From NCBI GenBank assembly GCA_900543605.1, contig UQSK01000020.1:1-30819 (forward strand): 30,819 bases of DNA. Direction: 5' to 3'. The notes under the pieces are model-generated. The model did no database searches. It was not told where the DNA came from and worked only from the letters and a program-made list of their open reading frames with translations. The stretch comes from an uncultured Collinsella sp. (GTDB lineage: Bacteria; Actinomycetota; Coriobacteriia; Coriobacteriales; Coriobacteriaceae). Position numbers and translations under genes: made by a program. Below, in pieces: positions 13,175 to 20,744 of this stretch. Each line of letters begins with the position of its first letter. Position 1 is the first letter of the stretch.

Positions 13175-14308
13175 ATGAGTGCTTCGATTCAACCGAACGC
13201 GCCGTTTCGCGTCGATATCGTCGGCAGCTTTCTTCGTCCGCAGGCCGTGAAGGACGCCCGTACCGACTACTCTGCGGGCAAACTCGACGCCGCCGGTCTT
13301 AAGGCCGTCGAGGACGACGCCATTCGCGATTTGGTGGCCAAGCAGAAGGCCGCCGGCCTGCAGGTCATCACCGATGGCGAGTTCCGCCGAAGTTACTGGC
13401 ACCTCGACTTTATGTGGGGCCTCAATGGCATTGAGCGCCGTACCTCGCGTACGGGTTATATGTTCCATGATGAGGAGACGACGGCCGATACCGCCGTGGT
13501 GACCGGCTCCATCAGCGGCGAGAGCCACCCCTTCGTCGAGCACTTCAAGTTTGTCAAGGCACTTGAGGGCGAGGGCCGCGTTGCACGCCAGACCATCCCG
13601 GCGCCTATCCAGACGTTCTCTGAGGTCACGCTCGATCGCTGCGACGGCCAGCAGGAGAGCCTGCGCGCTGTCTATAAGACCGATGAGGAGCTTGCCGACG
13701 CCATTGCAGCCGCTTATCGCACGGTGATCGCCGACCTGTACGCTGCAGGCTGCCGCAACATCCAGTTTGATGACTGCACCTGGGGCATCTATTGCGATAC
13801 CGACTTTGTGTCCAAGACCGGAATGAGCCCGGTTGATCTGCAAAAGGTAAGCGAGCTGGGCGTGGCGCTCAACAACGCCGCCATCGAGGGCAAGCCCGAT
13901 GACCTGATCATTAACACGCACGTGTGCCGCGGTAACTACCACTCTACCTATGCCTTCGAGGGCGGCTACGACCCCATCGCGCCGTACCTGTTCGCAAACG
14001 AGGATGTCGACGCATTTTACCTGGAGTTCGATACGCCGCGCGCCGGCGGTTTTGAGCCGCTGAAGTATGTTGCCCCCGGCAAGAAGGTCGTGTTGGGCCT
14101 GGTGACCACCAAGGCCGCTGAGCTTGAGGACGAGGATGCCATCGTCGAGCGTATTCACGAGGCCGCAAGGTATGTTCCGCTCGAGAACCTGTATCTGTCG
14201 CCCCAGTGCGGCTTTGCCAGCTGCGAGATTGGCAACAAGCTGACCGAGGACGAGCAATGGGCAAAGATCGCGCTGGTCAAGCGCGTTGCCGAGCGCGTTT
14301 GGAAATAA
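13175..14308 (+). CDS. Cobalamin-independent methionine synthase-like protein (MetE C-terminal, YxjG/YxjH type)
   Basis: A 377-residue protein matching the C-terminal catalytic half of MetE, as in the short YxjG/YxjH family. Such proteins transfer methyl groups to homocysteine or related thiols, often from donors other than long-chain methylfolate. Zinc-ligand candidates are intact: His and Cys in INTHVCRGN, Glu in YLEFDTP and Cys in SPQCGFAS. VGSFLRP at the N-terminus and ITDGEFRR match the family's substrate loops. The start at 13175 has AAAGGGAG upstream; the in-frame ATG at 13157 lacks a site. The full-length MetE N-terminal half is not present. I saw no SAM riboswitch or T-box in the leader, so control is probably by the LysR dyad. 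Confidence 0.9.
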   Translation: MSASIQPNAPFRVDIVGSFLRPQAVKDARTDYSAGKLDAAGLKAVEDDAIRDLVAKQKAAGLQVITDGEFRRSYWHLDFMWGLNGIERRTSRTGYMFHDEETTADTAVVTGSISGESHPFVEHFKFVKALEGEGRVARQTIPAPIQTFSEVTLDRCDGQQESLRAVYKTDEELADAIAAAYRTVIADLYAAGCRNIQFDDCTWGIYCDTDFVSKTGMSPVDLQKVSELGVALNNAAIEGKPDDLIINTHVCRGNYHSTYAFEGGYDPIAPYLFANEDVDAFYLEFDTPRAGGFEPLKYVAPGKKVVLGLVTTKAAELEDEDAIVERIHEAARYVPLENLYLSPQCGFASCEIGNKLTEDEQWAKIALVKRVAERVWK

Positions 14309-14355
14309 CGGTAACGTTCGCAGGTGGCGGCGCGTGCGAGACATGGCGTATCGCG

Positions 14356-14361
14356 TACAAT
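14356..14361 (+). promoter_or_regulatory. Possible -10 box of the uracil permease gene
   Basis: TACAAT at 14356-14361 fits a -10 box 70 bases before the permease ATG. The -35 region is not convincing. The gap from 14309 to 14430 has no terminator, so some readthrough from the methyltransferase gene is possible. Confidence 0.3.
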
Positions 14362-14430
14362 GGTTCGGATCGTATCGTTCGGGCAGGTTATCCGATATGC
14401 CCGATCACCCTTCCATTCGAAAGGACATCC

Positions 14431-15765
14431 ATGTCCCAGTCTTCGACGCCCGCCGTCACCGATGCCATCTACGATGCATCGTCGCTTGGCCGCCCGCGCA
14501 TGTTCCTGCTCGGTCTGCAGCACCTGTTTGCCATGTTTGGCGCCACCGTGCTGGTGCCCGTGCTCACCGGTCTCTCGGTTTCGGCGACGCTTTTGTTTGC
14601 CGGCTTGGGCACGCTGCTGTTCCACTTCTTGTCGCGCGGTAAGGTGCCGGCATTTTTGGGCTCATCGTTTGCCTTTATCGCAGGCTATGCCGCAATCGCG
14701 CCCAACGGCGAGGCCGAGCTATTGCCCTACGCCTGCCTGGGCGTAGCCTGCGCCGGTCTACTCTATCCGGTGCTGGCGGCCCTGTTCCGCGCCTTTGGTG
14801 CCAAGCGCGTCATGCGCTTCTTCCCGCCGGTGGTGACGGGCCCTATCGTCATTTCCATCGGTCTGATCCTGGCAAGCTCCGCTATTGCTAACTGCCAGAC
14901 CAATTGGCTCGTCGCCGTTATCGCCGTGGCAGTGATCGTCATCTGCAACATCTGGGGCCGCGGCATGGTCAAGATCGTGCCGATCCTGCTGGGCGTTGCG
15001 GTGAGCTATGCCGTTGCGACTGCGCTGGGCGAGGTCGACTTTACTGGCGTCGCAGCCGCTCCCTGGGTTGGTTTGCCCGTCGAGTGGGACAACACCGTCT
15101 TTGCGCTCTTTGGCCCGCAGTTCGATAGCGGCCTTGCCACGACGGCTATCATCACCATCATGCCGTTGGCCTTTGCAACCATGATCGAGCATATCGGTGA
15201 TATCTCCGCTATTGGCTCCACCTGTGAGCGCAACTACATCGCCGATCCCGGCTTGCATCGCACACTGCTCGGCGATGGACTCGCCACGATTCTGGCTTCG
15301 CTCTTTGGCGCTCCGGCCAACACCACGTATGGCGAGAACACCGGTGTGCTTGCCCTGACGCGTGTGTTTGACCCGCGCGTGATTCGCATTGCCGCGTGCT
15401 GCGCTATCGTGCTTTCGTTCTGCCCCAAGTTCGCTGCCGTGATTGCCGCCATGCCGGCGTGTGTAATCGGCGGCGTGTCGCTTGTGCTCTACGGCATGAT
15501 CAGTGCCGTAGGCGTGCGCAACCTCATCGAGAACCAGGTCGATTTCCAGAACAACCGCAACGTGCTGGTTGCCGCGCTGGTGCTCGTGCTTTCGCTCGGC
15601 ATCGCGTACAGCACCGCCGGCGCCATTGTGTTGGAGCTGGGCGGCGTGACCATTTCGCTGTCCGGCATTGCCGTGGGCTCACTGGTGGGCATTGTGCTCA
15701 ACGCCATCCTGCCGGGTAACGACTTTGAGTTTGATGTCTCCGAGCTTGAGGAGGCTGCTGAGTAG
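14431..15765 (+). CDS. uraA: NCS2 uracil permease, UraA-like
   Basis: A 444-residue integral membrane protein with about 12-14 hydrophobic segments, of the nucleobase/ascorbate transporter (NCS2) family. It imports uracil by proton symport at the cytoplasmic membrane. The N-terminal LLGLQHLFAMFGATVLVPVLTGL is typical of UraA/PyrP. The substrate-site segment ANTTYGENTGVLALT in the middle of the protein is diagnostic of the uracil branch. LLFHFLSRGKVPAFLGSSFAFI matches the second conserved block. ATG 14431 has AAAGGA six bases upstream and starts the homology; longer in-frame extensions lie inside the previous gene. A strong terminator follows. Another NCS2 protein at 18689 belongs to the purine (AzgA) branch. 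Confidence 0.92.
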   Translation: MSQSSTPAVTDAIYDASSLGRPRMFLLGLQHLFAMFGATVLVPVLTGLSVSATLLFAGLGTLLFHFLSRGKVPAFLGSSFAFIAGYAAIAPNGEAELLPYACLGVACAGLLYPVLAALFRAFGAKRVMRFFPPVVTGPIVISIGLILASSAIANCQTNWLVAVIAVAVIVICNIWGRGMVKIVPILLGVAVSYAVATALGEVDFTGVAAAPWVGLPVEWDNTVFALFGPQFDSGLATTAIITIMPLAFATMIEHIGDISAIGSTCERNYIADPGLHRTLLGDGLATILASLFGAPANTTYGENTGVLALTRVFDPRVIRIAACCAIVLSFCPKFAAVIAAMPACVIGGVSLVLYGMISAVGVRNLIENQVDFQNNRNVLVAALVLVLSLGIAYSTAGAIVLELGGVTISLSGIAVGSLVGIVLNAILPGNDFEFDVSELEEAAE

Positions 15766-15790
15766 CAGCTGCGTTCAGCTAAAACAAGAT

Positions 15791-15828
15791 ATGGTGCCCA
15801 TGCGTATATGCGTGTGGGCACCATTTTT
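15791..15828. terminator. Terminator between uraA and the esterase gene
   Basis: A 10-bp stem ATGGTGCCCA / TGGGCACCAT (15791-15800 with 15815-15824) is followed by TTTTT on the plus strand. It clearly ends uraA. Reading the other way, a T-rich stretch (ATCTTGTTTT) also follows, so it can serve the minus-strand esterase gene, whose stop codon touches it. Confidence 0.9.
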
Positions 15829-16492
15829 AATGTGTCAGTATCCAGTGGATGCCGCGGGCCATGCGTAAGTCGGTTTGGGCAAAGTGATTGCCGGGGTTGA
15901 GCTCCAGCGTTGTTGGAATGCCGCGCTCGACGAGCAACGCTTCCATCGCGCGTGTGTCGTCGAGTACATGCCGCATCATGCGGTTGGGCGTCTTGGTTTC
16001 CTTTTTGCCGAGTGACAGGTAGACGGCTTGCGGGCTGCCGGCAAAAGGGGCCGTGCTGGCACGGTCGACAAAGTCGGGAAACCATAGCGACCCCGATGCG
16101 CTCGCGGCGCGGTCAAAGGCGTCGGTTTGCCAGAGGGACCAGAGTGCGAAGAGGCCCGCGAGCGAGTAACCGGCAATGCCGCGCCAGGTGGGCGGCTGAG
16201 GAAGCGACGACTCGACCTGGGGGATTATCTGATTCAGCAGCTCATCAAGAAAATCGGCAGCTTGGCCGCCGAAAGGCTCGGCATCGCGTACGGTCCCGTC
16301 GCATGCCCAGGGGCTCAGCTCGCGATTCCAATCGAGCCCGCCAATGGTGACGAGGGCGAATGGCGGACAGTCGAGCTCTCGGCAACACTTATAAACCTCG
16401 CTGCCGTCGCCCACGACCACAGGAAGGTAGATGACAGGCGCGCTTTCCGTATGATTCGAATAAACGGTTATCTGCTTTTGATGCGCTTCCAT
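15827..16492 (-). CDS. Alpha/beta-hydrolase-fold esterase (EstD/IroE-like)
   Basis: A 221-residue putative esterase. The nucleophile motif is GYSLAG (GxSxxG) near residue 131; SGSLWFPDF follows as in the esterase D/BesA/IroE group; and the catalytic His is in GNHFAQTDLRMARG near the C-terminus. No signal peptide or lipobox is visible, so it is probably intracellular. Relatives hydrolyse ferric siderophore esters, formylglutathione or acylated carbohydrates; the substrate cannot be chosen here because no siderophore or glycan genes are adjacent. The start at 16492 has only a weak purine-rich site (GAGAGAAG). The stop overlaps the uraA terminator. Confidence 0.85.
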   Translation of the reverse strand: MEAHQKQITVYSNHTESAPVIYLPVVVGDGSEVYKCCRELDCPPFALVTIGGLDWNRELSPWACDGTVRDAEPFGGQAADFLDELLNQIIPQVESSLPQPPTWRGIAGYSLAGLFALWSLWQTDAFDRAASASGSLWFPDFVDRASTAPFAGSPQAVYLSLGKKETKTPNRMMRHVLDDTRAMEALLVERGIPTTLELNPGNHFAQTDLRMARGIHWILTH

Positions 16493-16606
16493 GACGGGCT
16501 TCTCTCAGTGTTGTGATATCGGCAGCCCCAATTGTCGCACGCCAGCGTATGCCGGTTGGGCTAGACCAAAGACAATCTCGTGCATCCCCTGCGGACTCAT
16601 ATGGAA

Positions 16607-16642
16607 AACGCCACCGCCGGAGGGGAGCTCGGCGGTGGCGTT
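16607..16642 (-). terminator. Terminator after the surface protein gene
   Basis: A 13-bp GC-rich stem (16607-16619 with 16630-16642) and 10-base loop are followed on the minus strand by TTTTCC. It lies 58 bases past the stop of the surface protein gene. Confidence 0.85.
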
Positions 16643-16699
16643 GTTAAACGGTGCTGGGGCTCGGGGCCTTCGCGGGAGCTGCCATGTGCGCAGAGGCGT

Positions 16700-18481
16700 T
16701 TAAGAACGCTTACGGCTCGCCATGGTGCCTGCGGCGATAGCGGCTGTTCCCGCAAGGACGGTTGCCACGATGGCCGCACCCGAGGTGTCGCCGGTTGCCG
16801 CGAGCACGCCGGTAGTCTTGGCTTTCGTGGTTGAAGCCGCAACGGCCTTGGTCGGCTTTGAGCCCTCAGGCTTGGGGTTCTGTTTGGACTCCGCGGGCTT
16901 GCTTTCTGCGGGCTTGGTCTCGTCGGGCTTGGGGTCTTCCGGCTTGGCTACCTCGGGAGGTGCGATGGTCGTACTTTTGGCGACTGCTTTGATATAGAGG
17001 GAGTCGACCGTGGCGTCGCCCGTGCCGATGGCCTGGCCTGCCTCGTAGATGCCGTCACGGAGCTTGCGATAGTCAATGACCTTGCCGCCTTCGGGCGTCT
17101 GGATGGCGGCGTTCTCAATCTTGATGGTGCCGATTGTCTTGCCGTCAGCGCTCATGGCACGGGCAAAGATTGCCGCTGTATCTCCTTCGGCCGTTACCTT
17201 GCTGCGGATGATCGAGATGACTGCGGGTGTGACGCCCTCGCTGGTCTGGGCGATGATGCCGATGTTCTCGCCTTGGGGTTCGCGCCTCGTCTCGCCATCT
17301 TGGTTTTCGCTGTAGGGGATGGGGCCGTCGCCGTTCTCGACATAGCGGGCTATGGCCTTGACAACGGAGTCGCTGATGTAGATGTGGCCGCCCTTCTCGT
17401 TGGGTCGATCGTTTCTGGTGGAGAATGCAGCCGAAACCTCGCCTTCCGCAAACGCGTCCACGGTGGAGCCGTTCTTGATGTCGATGTCGCCCCCGTCAGT
17501 GATGAGGGCGATGGCCTGGCCGCCGCTCGCGCTTGTGCGGACCGTCACGGTCGCGTGGTCGAGCGTAATGCCCTTGTAGCCATAGACGCCATATTTAGCA
17601 CTGCTTGCATTAAGGGAGGCGTTCGTGATCGTGAGACTGCCCTCAGCGTCGACGGCAAGAGTTTCCTTGGAGCTTGCCTTGACCTGGCTGCCGTCCGAGA
17701 TGTTGATATTGCCGCCGCTCCAAAGGGCCTCACCATCGGCTGAGCTTGCCTCGACCGTCCCGCCACCCTTGATGGTGAGGTTCTTGTCGGCTCCAATACC
17801 CTTGTCCTTGGTAGCCCTGGCGGTGACGGCTCCGCTGTCGTCAATCGTGATATTGCCGTTTGCCCTGATGCCATCCGATGCACCCGTGGCGTTGACGTTG
17901 CCCGAACCTTTGATAGCGAGATCACCTCCGGCATTGATGGCATCAAACCCAGTGCTCGTGGCGTTGACGGATCCGGCTCCGTCGATGTTGATATTACCCG
18001 TGGAGAGGATAGCGTCCTCAGTAGATGTCACGCTGAGCGTGCCGCCCTCGTCGCCTTGGATATTGAGTTCGGCATTCTCGTTAGTGCCATGAGAAACGTT
18101 GATGCTTTCGATCCATTCGGCAGCGACGATGTTGGTTCCCGAGTAATTCACGTTGAGCTTGCCTGCGGCCTGGATCTCGCCGCCGTTATAGTTGTTGAGC
18201 TTCAAGTCGTCGGCGCCGTCCCACGACCAGGTACCGGCCTCGTCGCTCGCCGCGGTGTTGTACTTGTTGCCGCCGACCTTGACCCATTCCGCTGCGAGCG
18301 AGACGCTCGGCATGAGCAGCGAGCTCACCGTGAGCGCGCACACGGCGCCCGAGACGATGCGGCGCGTCACGCGGCGCCAGCTGCCGTGCGCAAGTCCTAT
18401 GCGACGGCGAACGTCGGGTTCGGCAACATGGGTTCCGGCGGTAGTGTCATTGCGTTTGGGGGTCGTGAACAAGGCTGCCAT
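16700..18481 (-). CDS. Sortase-anchored beta-helix surface protein
   Basis: A 593-residue secreted protein. Residues 1-63 hold an unusually long basic N-region (RRVTRR) and a hydrophobic core ending SVSLAA, a probable signal peptide. Residues 64-140 (WVKVGGNKYNT, GTWSWDGADDLKLNNYNGG) resemble the start of carbohydrate-binding-domain proteins common in gut Coriobacteriia. About eight repeats of 23 residues follow, each with an I-x-I strand, a GSG/GGG turn and NA(T/S), predicting a parallel beta-helix. A Pro/Lys/Glu-rich wall-spanning stalk (about 490-545) leads to LAATGD at about 560, a hydrophobic segment and SRKRS, a sortase signal with Ala in place of the usual Pro. ATG 18481 follows GGGAG. 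Ligand unknown; adhesion or glycan binding is inferred. Confidence 0.88.
   Translation of the reverse strand: MAALFTTPKRNDTTAGTHVAEPDVRRRIGLAHGSWRRVTRRIVSGAVCALTVSSLLMPSVSLAAEWVKVGGNKYNTAASDEAGTWSWDGADDLKLNNYNGGEIQAAGKLNVNYSGTNIVAAEWIESINVSHGTNENAELNIQGDEGGTLSVTSTEDAILSTGNINIDGAGSVNATSTGFDAINAGGDLAIKGSGNVNATGASDGIRANGNITIDDSGAVTARATKDKGIGADKNLTIKGGGTVEASSADGEALWSGGNINISDGSQVKASSKETLAVDAEGSLTITNASLNASSAKYGVYGYKGITLDHATVTVRTSASGGQAIALITDGGDIDIKNGSTVDAFAEGEVSAAFSTRNDRPNEKGGHIYISDSVVKAIARYVENGDGPIPYSENQDGETRREPQGENIGIIAQTSEGVTPAVISIIRSKVTAEGDTAAIFARAMSADGKTIGTIKIENAAIQTPEGGKVIDYRKLRDGIYEAGQAIGTGDATVDSLYIKAVAKSTTIAPPEVAKPEDPKPDETKPAESKPAESKQNPKPEGSKPTKAVAASTTKAKTTGVLAATGDTSGAAIVATVLAGTAAIAAGTMASRKRS
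17409..17999 (-). repeat. Tandem ~23-residue coding repeats (beta-helix)
   Basis: About eight degenerate units of roughly 69 bases encode rungs such as NINIDGAGSVNAT, DLAIKGSGNVNAT, NITIDDSGAVTAR, NLTIKGGGTVEAS and NINISDGSQVKAS. DNA identity between units is low, so this is an old protein repeat rather than a recent tandem duplication. Confidence 0.8.
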
Positions 18482-18627
18482 GGTTGCTCCCGTTCTCATA
18501 GGGCCTATACGACTAGATTCAGCGTATCTGCAGGATGTAGCCTGCGGTAGTGCCGTTTGGAGGGCAAAATGTCCAAAACTTGGGAAGCAATACATCGCGC
18601 GTCCGTGCGTTGCCTGGCTTTAAAAGA

Positions 18628-18662
18628 AAAGCGCGGAGCCGCTCGATGCGACCCCGCGCTTT
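18628..18662 (-). terminator. Terminator after the NCS2 purine permease gene
   Basis: The stem AAAGCGCGG / CCGCGCTTT (18628-18636 with 18654-18662) is followed on the minus strand by TTTTCTTTTA. It lies 27 bases past the permease stop. Confidence 0.85.
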
Positions 18663-18688
18663 GGTGTTCTGCTTTGGCAGCTTTGCCG

Positions 18689-19999
18689 CTACGCTACAAA
18701 GAAGTAGACAAGGAAGGCAAGGGCTGCGATCCACATGAGCGGCTTGATCTTGGAGGCCTCGCCCTTAAAGAGCGCGACGATCACGTAGGCGATAAAGCCC
18801 AGGCCAATGCCGGCAGAGATGGAGTAGGTGAAGGGCACGCCGGCGACAATCATGAACGCCGGGAAACCCTGAGACACGTCGGACCAGTCGATCTCGGAGG
18901 CCTCGCTCATCATGAGGTAGCCGACGTAGACCAGAGCACCGCAGGTGGCGGCGCTGGAAACGATGGTGACGATGGGGGAGAAGAACGCGGCGAGAATGAA
19001 CAGCACGCCGGTGGTGACGGAGGTGAGGCCCGTGCGGCCACCGTCGGCAGCACCAGAGGTGGACTCGACGAAGGTGGTGATGGAGGAGACGCCCATGAAA
19101 CCGCCCACAGCGGCGGCGGCGGAGTCGACGATCAGAATCTCCTTGATATTCTCGACGTTGCCGTCGTCGGTGAGGAACTCGCCCTGCTTGGCCACGGCCA
19201 TCGCGGTGCCCATGGTGTCGAAGAAGTCACTCATGAGCAGCGAGAACGAGATGACGAGGAGCGCGGGGTCGGTAAGGACCTTGACGATGGCGGGCACGCC
19301 GCCGGCGTCGGCGATGGGGCCACCGATGCTCGAGAAATCGAGCGGGGCGATGATACCGGTCGGAGCCTGGGTCACACCTAGGGGGATACCGGCGATGACG
19401 GCGACGACGATGCCGATGAGCAGCGAGCCGGGGACGTTGCGGCAGGCGAGGGCGACTGTCACCAGGATGGAGATGATGCCGACGATGAAGGTGGGGGAGG
19501 TGATGTCGCCCAGACCGACGAGTGTACCGGCGCCAGCGGTGATAATGCCGGCATCGCACAGGCCAATCATGGCGATGAACAGGCCCAGACCCACCGAGAT
19601 GGCGTGACGCAGGACAACCGGGATGGCGTCCATGATGGCCTCGCGCAGGCCACAAAGCACGAGCAGCAAGATGACGACGCCCTCAAGGAAGATGACGCTC
19701 ATGGCCACGTGCCAGTCACCGCCGCAGACGGTGGTGGTGATTCCAGCGATCATCGCGTTGACGCCTAAGCCCGATGCGCAGGCGAGCGGGCGGTTGGCGA
19801 AGATGCCCATGCAGATGGTCATGATGCCGGCGCCCAGGCAGGTGGCGCAGGCGAGCGCTCCCGCATCGATGCCGGCGCCCGAGAGCACCGCAGGGTTGAC
19901 GGCGATGATGTAGGCCATCGCCAGGAATGTTGTCAGTCCAGCGCGAAGTTCGGTCCCGATTGTGGACTTGCGCTCACTGACGTGAAATAGTTCGTCCAT
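18689..19999 (-). CDS. NCS2-family purine permease (AzgA/PbuG/GhxP type)
   Basis: A 436-residue membrane transporter with about 12-14 hydrophobic segments. It begins DELFHVSERKSTIGTELRAGLTTFLAMAYIIAVNP, the hallmark of the AzgA-like branch that imports adenine, guanine or hypoxanthine by proton symport. Other conserved parts are ACASGLGVNAMIA, SDFFDTMGT (TM8 Asp-containing block) and GVSSITTFVESTSGAADGGRTGL in the substrate-site region. ATG 19999 is chosen because AAAGGG lies upstream and homology starts there; the longer form to 20056 has no support. I looked for a purine riboswitch in the 190-base divergent region upstream and found none. The exact nucleobase cannot be decided from sequence. 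Confidence 0.92.
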   Translation of the reverse strand: MDELFHVSERKSTIGTELRAGLTTFLAMAYIIAVNPAVLSGAGIDAGALACATCLGAGIMTICMGIFANRPLACASGLGVNAMIAGITTTVCGGDWHVAMSVIFLEGVVILLLVLCGLREAIMDAIPVVLRHAISVGLGLFIAMIGLCDAGIITAGAGTLVGLGDITSPTFIVGIISILVTVALACRNVPGSLLIGIVVAVIAGIPLGVTQAPTGIIAPLDFSSIGGPIADAGGVPAIVKVLTDPALLVISFSLLMSDFFDTMGTAMAVAKQGEFLTDDGNVENIKEILIVDSAAAAVGGFMGVSSITTFVESTSGAADGGRTGLTSVTTGVLFILAAFFSPIVTIVSSAATCGALVYVGYLMMSEASEIDWSDVSQGFPAFMIVAGVPFTYSISAGIGLGFIAYVIVALFKGEASKIKPLMWIAALAFLVYFFVA

Positions 20000-20192
20000 G
20001 CATACCCTTTCCTTGTTCGGCCCCGAGTTTAGGCCGATTGACACGAACTCACCCACTATAGCCCCTTTACGACGCTGTTGTTCCTCGCATGTTGATGTTC
20101 GGCGCTTTGTAGCAGACGGACGGTATTTTTCGCATGAAAATGTGTGGGTACCGTATACTTAAGCGGTTACAACGACCCCTATGGAGGAACGT

Positions 20193-20612
20193 ATGATTAA
20201 AGAGCTCTGTCACGACGAGGCTATTCTGTCTCAGCGTTGCGAGGTTGCGACCGTCGAGGACGAGTCGGTTGCTCAGGACCTGATCGATACCATCAAGTCG
20301 CTCGACGATGCCGGCTGCCTTGCCGCCAACCAGATTGGCGTTACCAAGAAGGTTTGCGTCTACCTGGACGATGCCGGCGAGCCCCACGTGCTCTACAACC
20401 CCCGTCTGGTGTTTGGCCTGGGCGCCAGCAAGATGGAGGAGAGCTGCCTGACGCACGAGGAGGTCACCAAGTCCACGCGCTACATCAAGTGCAAGGTCGC
20501 TTATGACGTGATCGTCGACGGCAAGATGCGCGAGCGCAAGCAGGACTTCGTCGGCTTTGAGGCGCAGATGGTTCAACACATGATTGATCACTGTCTCGGT
20601 AAACTCGTCTAG
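20193..20612 (+). CDS. Peptide deformylase-like protein with altered HExxH motif
   Basis: A 139-residue polypeptide-deformylase-fold protein. Motif 1 is GCLAANQ (41-47, keeps the Gln), motif 2 is ESCL (83-86, Cys85 metal ligand), but motif 3 reads QHMIDH (128-133) rather than QHExDH. Both His ligands (129, 133) remain while the catalytic Glu is Met (ATG codon at 20577 or so). Deformylation should therefore be lost or much reduced, since that Glu activates water. ATG 20193 has GGAGG five bases upstream; the ATG at 20181 overlaps that site. It is monocistronic with its own terminator. A second deformylase with the intact motif is encoded at 28020-28430, so this copy may have another job such as binding formylated or nascent peptides. 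Confidence 0.88.
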   Translation: MIKELCHDEAILSQRCEVATVEDESVAQDLIDTIKSLDDAGCLAANQIGVTKKVCVYLDDAGEPHVLYNPRLVFGLGASKMEESCLTHEEVTKSTRYIKCKVAYDVIVDGKMRERKQDFVGFEAQMVQHMIDHCLGKLV

Positions 20613-20645
20613 GACGATTTGATTGGGGATTGAACCGGTGCTTTG

Positions 20646-20681
20646 GCCCGGGCGTGACATTGTTGTCATGTCCGGGCTTTT
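20646..20681 (+). terminator. Terminator after the deformylase-like gene
   Basis: GCCCGGGCGTGACA (20646-20659) pairs imperfectly with TGTCATGTCCGGGC (20664-20677), followed by TTTT. It lies 34 bases after the stop. Confidence 0.85.
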
Positions 20682-20744
20682 GTGTTTAGCGCCTTTTTGT
20701 TTGGAGACAATGAAATTAGCAAGAACGTAAAGCTAGGAGGCGCT

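Noticed and set aside
13130..14344. Minus-strand open frame of about 400 codons opposite the MetE-like gene
   Set aside because: Shadow frame: the plus strand encodes a clear enzyme with a good start and conserved zinc ligands.
17409..17999. Regular repeats that might suggest a CRISPR array
   Set aside because: Units are in frame, degenerate at DNA level and encode beta-helix rungs of the surface protein.
20000..20192. Possible purine riboswitch before the NCS2 purine permease
   Set aside because: No recognisable aptamer core or paired loops were found.
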